Shown here in pieces: positions 62,446 through 64,000 of a stretch of DNA of 64,000 bases. The notes under the pieces were generated by a model. It made no database searches. It saw only the letters and a program-made list of their open reading frames with translations, and was not told where the DNA came from. The position numbers and the translations under genes are program-made. Source of the DNA: Salinibaculum sp. SYNS191 (GTDB lineage: Archaea > Halobacteriota > Halobacteria > Halobacteriales > Haloarculaceae); the NCBI RefSeq assembly GCF_037338445.1, contig NZ_CP147838.1, positions 868,001-932,000 on the forward strand, read 5' to 3'. Every line of letters starts with the position of its first letter. Position 1 is the stretch's first letter.

Positions 62446-63012
62446 CTACGGGGACCAGGGGACGACGTACAGCATGAGGTACACGACGATGCCGAGCGCG
62501 AAGGAGACGGCCCACAGCGTCGCCGCCACGCGACCGACGCGGGAGTGGGGCGACTCCCGGATGGCGGCGACGGGACGGGTCACCGCGACGAGCAACACGT
62601 AGTAGACGAGCGGGATGGAGACGACCGCCAGCAGGATGTGAATCGCCAGCAGCGGGAGGTAGACGAACTGGTAGATGGTCGACGGCCCCGGGAAGTCGCT
62701 GGGGCCTTCCAGGGCGATGCGGTAGAGATAGAGCACCAGGAAGGCGAGGAAGACGACGGTCGTGGCGACCATCGCCCCGCGATGTCGGGAGATGTCGCCG
62801 CCCTTGATAGCGCGGACGCCGACGGCGATGGTCACGAGGGCGGTTGCGCTCAGGGCGGCGTTGAGGTGGGGAATCGCGGCGACGAGCGGCCCGACCCGGG
62901 GGAGGAGCGTCTCGGGGACGAACCCGCCGGCGGTCCCGAACACGAGCGCCAGTGAGACGACCGACAGAACGACTGTCAGTTCACGCACACGGTCGCGGGC
63001 CTGCAGTTGCAT
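62446..63012 (-). CDS. DUF420-family membrane protein (cytochrome oxidase assembly, CtaM-like)
   Basis: From ATG 63012 the 188-residue product has five membrane segments with His in PHLNAAL and HILLAVVSIPL, as in the DUF420/YozB family that helps assemble heme-copper oxidase. The nearby compact heme A synthase fits. Confidence 0.85.
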   Translation of the reverse strand: MQLQARDRVRELTVVLSVVSLALVFGTAGGFVPETLLPRVGPLVAAIPHLNAALSATALVTIAVGVRAIKGGDISRHRGAMVATTVVFLAFLVLYLYRIALEGPSDFPGPSTIYQFVYLPLLAIHILLAVVSIPLVYYVLLVAVTRPVAAIRESPHSRVGRVAATLWAVSFALGIVVYLMLYVVPWSP

Positions 63013-63126
63013 GGGCGAGAGAAGGGACGGAGCGGACAAGGGGATTGCGTTTGACGGTTACCAGGAACGACCGGGCAGTCCACGAAGGGAGCGGCAGCGA
63101 AAACGGAAGTGGGCCAAGCGGAGCGT

Positions 63127-64000
63127 CTACTGGAAGGTCCGGCCGACCTTCTCTTCCTCTTCGAGTTCAGTGTCGCGCTTGCCGAAGCGCTCTTCGATTG
63201 CCTCGTAGCGCTCCTTGACTTCCTCGTCGACGCTGGGGGTGACCTCCTCCAGTGCCTGCTCGAAGTGGTCGGCGGTCACCTTGACGTTGCCGACGCTCTC
63301 GTCGATTTCCTCGGGGTCGACGCTCTCGATGAACTCCCGGGTCGCGGCCATCGATGCCTCGCGACAGACCGCCTCGATGTCGGCCCCGACGTACCCCTCC
63401 GTGCGGCGGGCGATGCTGTCGAGGTCGACGTCGCTCGCCAGCGGCTTGTCGCGGGTGTGGACCTCGAATATCTTGCGGCGGCCCTCTTCGTCGGGGACGG
63501 GCACGTGGACGTGGCGGTCCAGCCGTCCCGGACGGAGCAGCGCGGGGTCGATGAGGTCCGGCCGGTTGGTCGTCGCGATGACCACGACGTCCTCCAGTTC
63601 CTCCAGCCCGTCGAGTTCGGTCAGGAGTTGGGAGACGACGCGCTCGCCGACGCCGGAGTCACCGGAGTGGCGGCCGCGCTCGCCCGCGATGGAGTCGATT
63701 TCGTCGAAGAAGACGACGGTCGGTGCGTTCGACCGGGCCTTCTCGAACACCTCGCGGACGCCCTTCTCCGACTCGCCGACGTACTTGTTGAGCAACTCCG
63801 GCCCCTTGATGGAGATGAAGTTGCTCTGTGCCTCGTTGGCGATGGCCTTCGCCAGCAGCGTCTTGCCGGTGCCGGGCGGACCGTACATCAGCACGCCCTT
63901 GGCGGACTCCATGTCCATCTGCCGGAAGACCTCGGGATACTCTAGCGGCCACTGGATGGTCTCGCGGAGCCGTTCCTGCGTCTGGTCGAGGCCGCCCACG
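63127..64000 (-). CDS. Cdc48/VCP-type AAA+ ATPase, C-terminal part (5' end outside the window)
   Basis: The visible ~291 residues are the second AAA module: [25 protein letters not shown], Walker A GPPGTGKT, Walker [11 protein letters not shown], and the arginine-finger [11 protein letters not shown]. The C-terminal tail is acidic. Cdc48 unfolds ubiquitin-like-tagged or aggregated proteins. The frame runs off the right edge. Confidence 0.94.
   Translation of the reverse strand, partial: VGGLDQTQERLRETIQWPLEYPEVFRQMDMESAKGVLMYGPPGTGKTLLAKAIANEAQSNFISIKGPELLNKYVGESEKGVREVFEKARSNAPTVVFFDEIDSIAGERGRHSGDSGVGERVVSQLLTELDGLEELEDVVVIATTNRPDLIDPALLRPGRLDRHVHVPVPDEEGRRKIFEVHTRDKPLASDVDLDSIARRTEGYVGADIEAVCREASMAATREFIESVDPEEIDESVGNVKVTADHFEQALEEVTPSVDEEVKERYEAIEERFGKRDTELEEEEKVGRTFQ

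Noticed and set aside
1..64000. CRISPR array
   Set aside because: No set of regularly spaced short direct repeats was seen; the only tandem repeats are coding (propeller blade, calcium loops).

Overview
The window is haloarchaeal DNA (class Halobacteria, probably Haloarculaceae by inference). The evidence is a GC-rich chromosome, very acidic proteins, Tat-type secretion signals on extracytoplasmic proteins, haloarchaea-specific small families, a trpDFEG cluster, LSm followed by L37e, and a Cdc48 ATPase. It has two halves that meet at a tRNA-Val(GAC) gene (30898-30971, minus strand).

Bases 1 to about 30.9 kb are accessory. They hold the end of a HerA/VirB4-like ATPase, a short tyrosine recombinase with palindromes beside it, a protein made of homing-endonuclease-associated repeats, and two tandem secreted DUF1102-like proteins. 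A small ribbon-helix-helix-like gene follows; a frameshifted second copy lies 16 kb away. Next come a calcium-binding-repeat metalloprotease and a beta-propeller/metalloprotease gene broken into three frames. A defence island (14.0-23.5 kb) comes after that, then a leftward run of small overlapping genes rich in zinc fingers (24.5-30.8 kb) that looks like the conserved block of a provirus or integrative element. Because the tRNA 3' end points at the island, the tRNA is the likely integration site.

The most interesting system is at 14043-16845: a catalytically dead short prokaryotic Argonaute (MID-PIWI) overlapping an upstream gene that fuses a PD-(D/E)XK nuclease to an APAZ-like region. This is the architecture of SPARDA-type short-Argonaute immunity, here in a haloarchaeon. 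It is transcribed divergently from a Panacea-like/PIN pair (17012-18672), and the shared 166-bp control region carries a near-identical 12-base motif facing each module.

Bases 31-64 kb are core chromosome: trpDFEG behind a strong inverted repeat, class II ribonucleotide reductase, a rhomboid protease, two histidine kinases, purL and purF, an acyl-CoA dehydrogenase facing a 3-hydroxyacyl-CoA dehydrogenase/enoyl-CoA hydratase fusion, RqcH, an M42 peptidase, a compact heme A synthase, LSm-L37e-purF, a DUF420 protein and the C-terminal part of Cdc48. Within this half, trpE carries an in-frame insert that begins with a perfect DNA hairpin.
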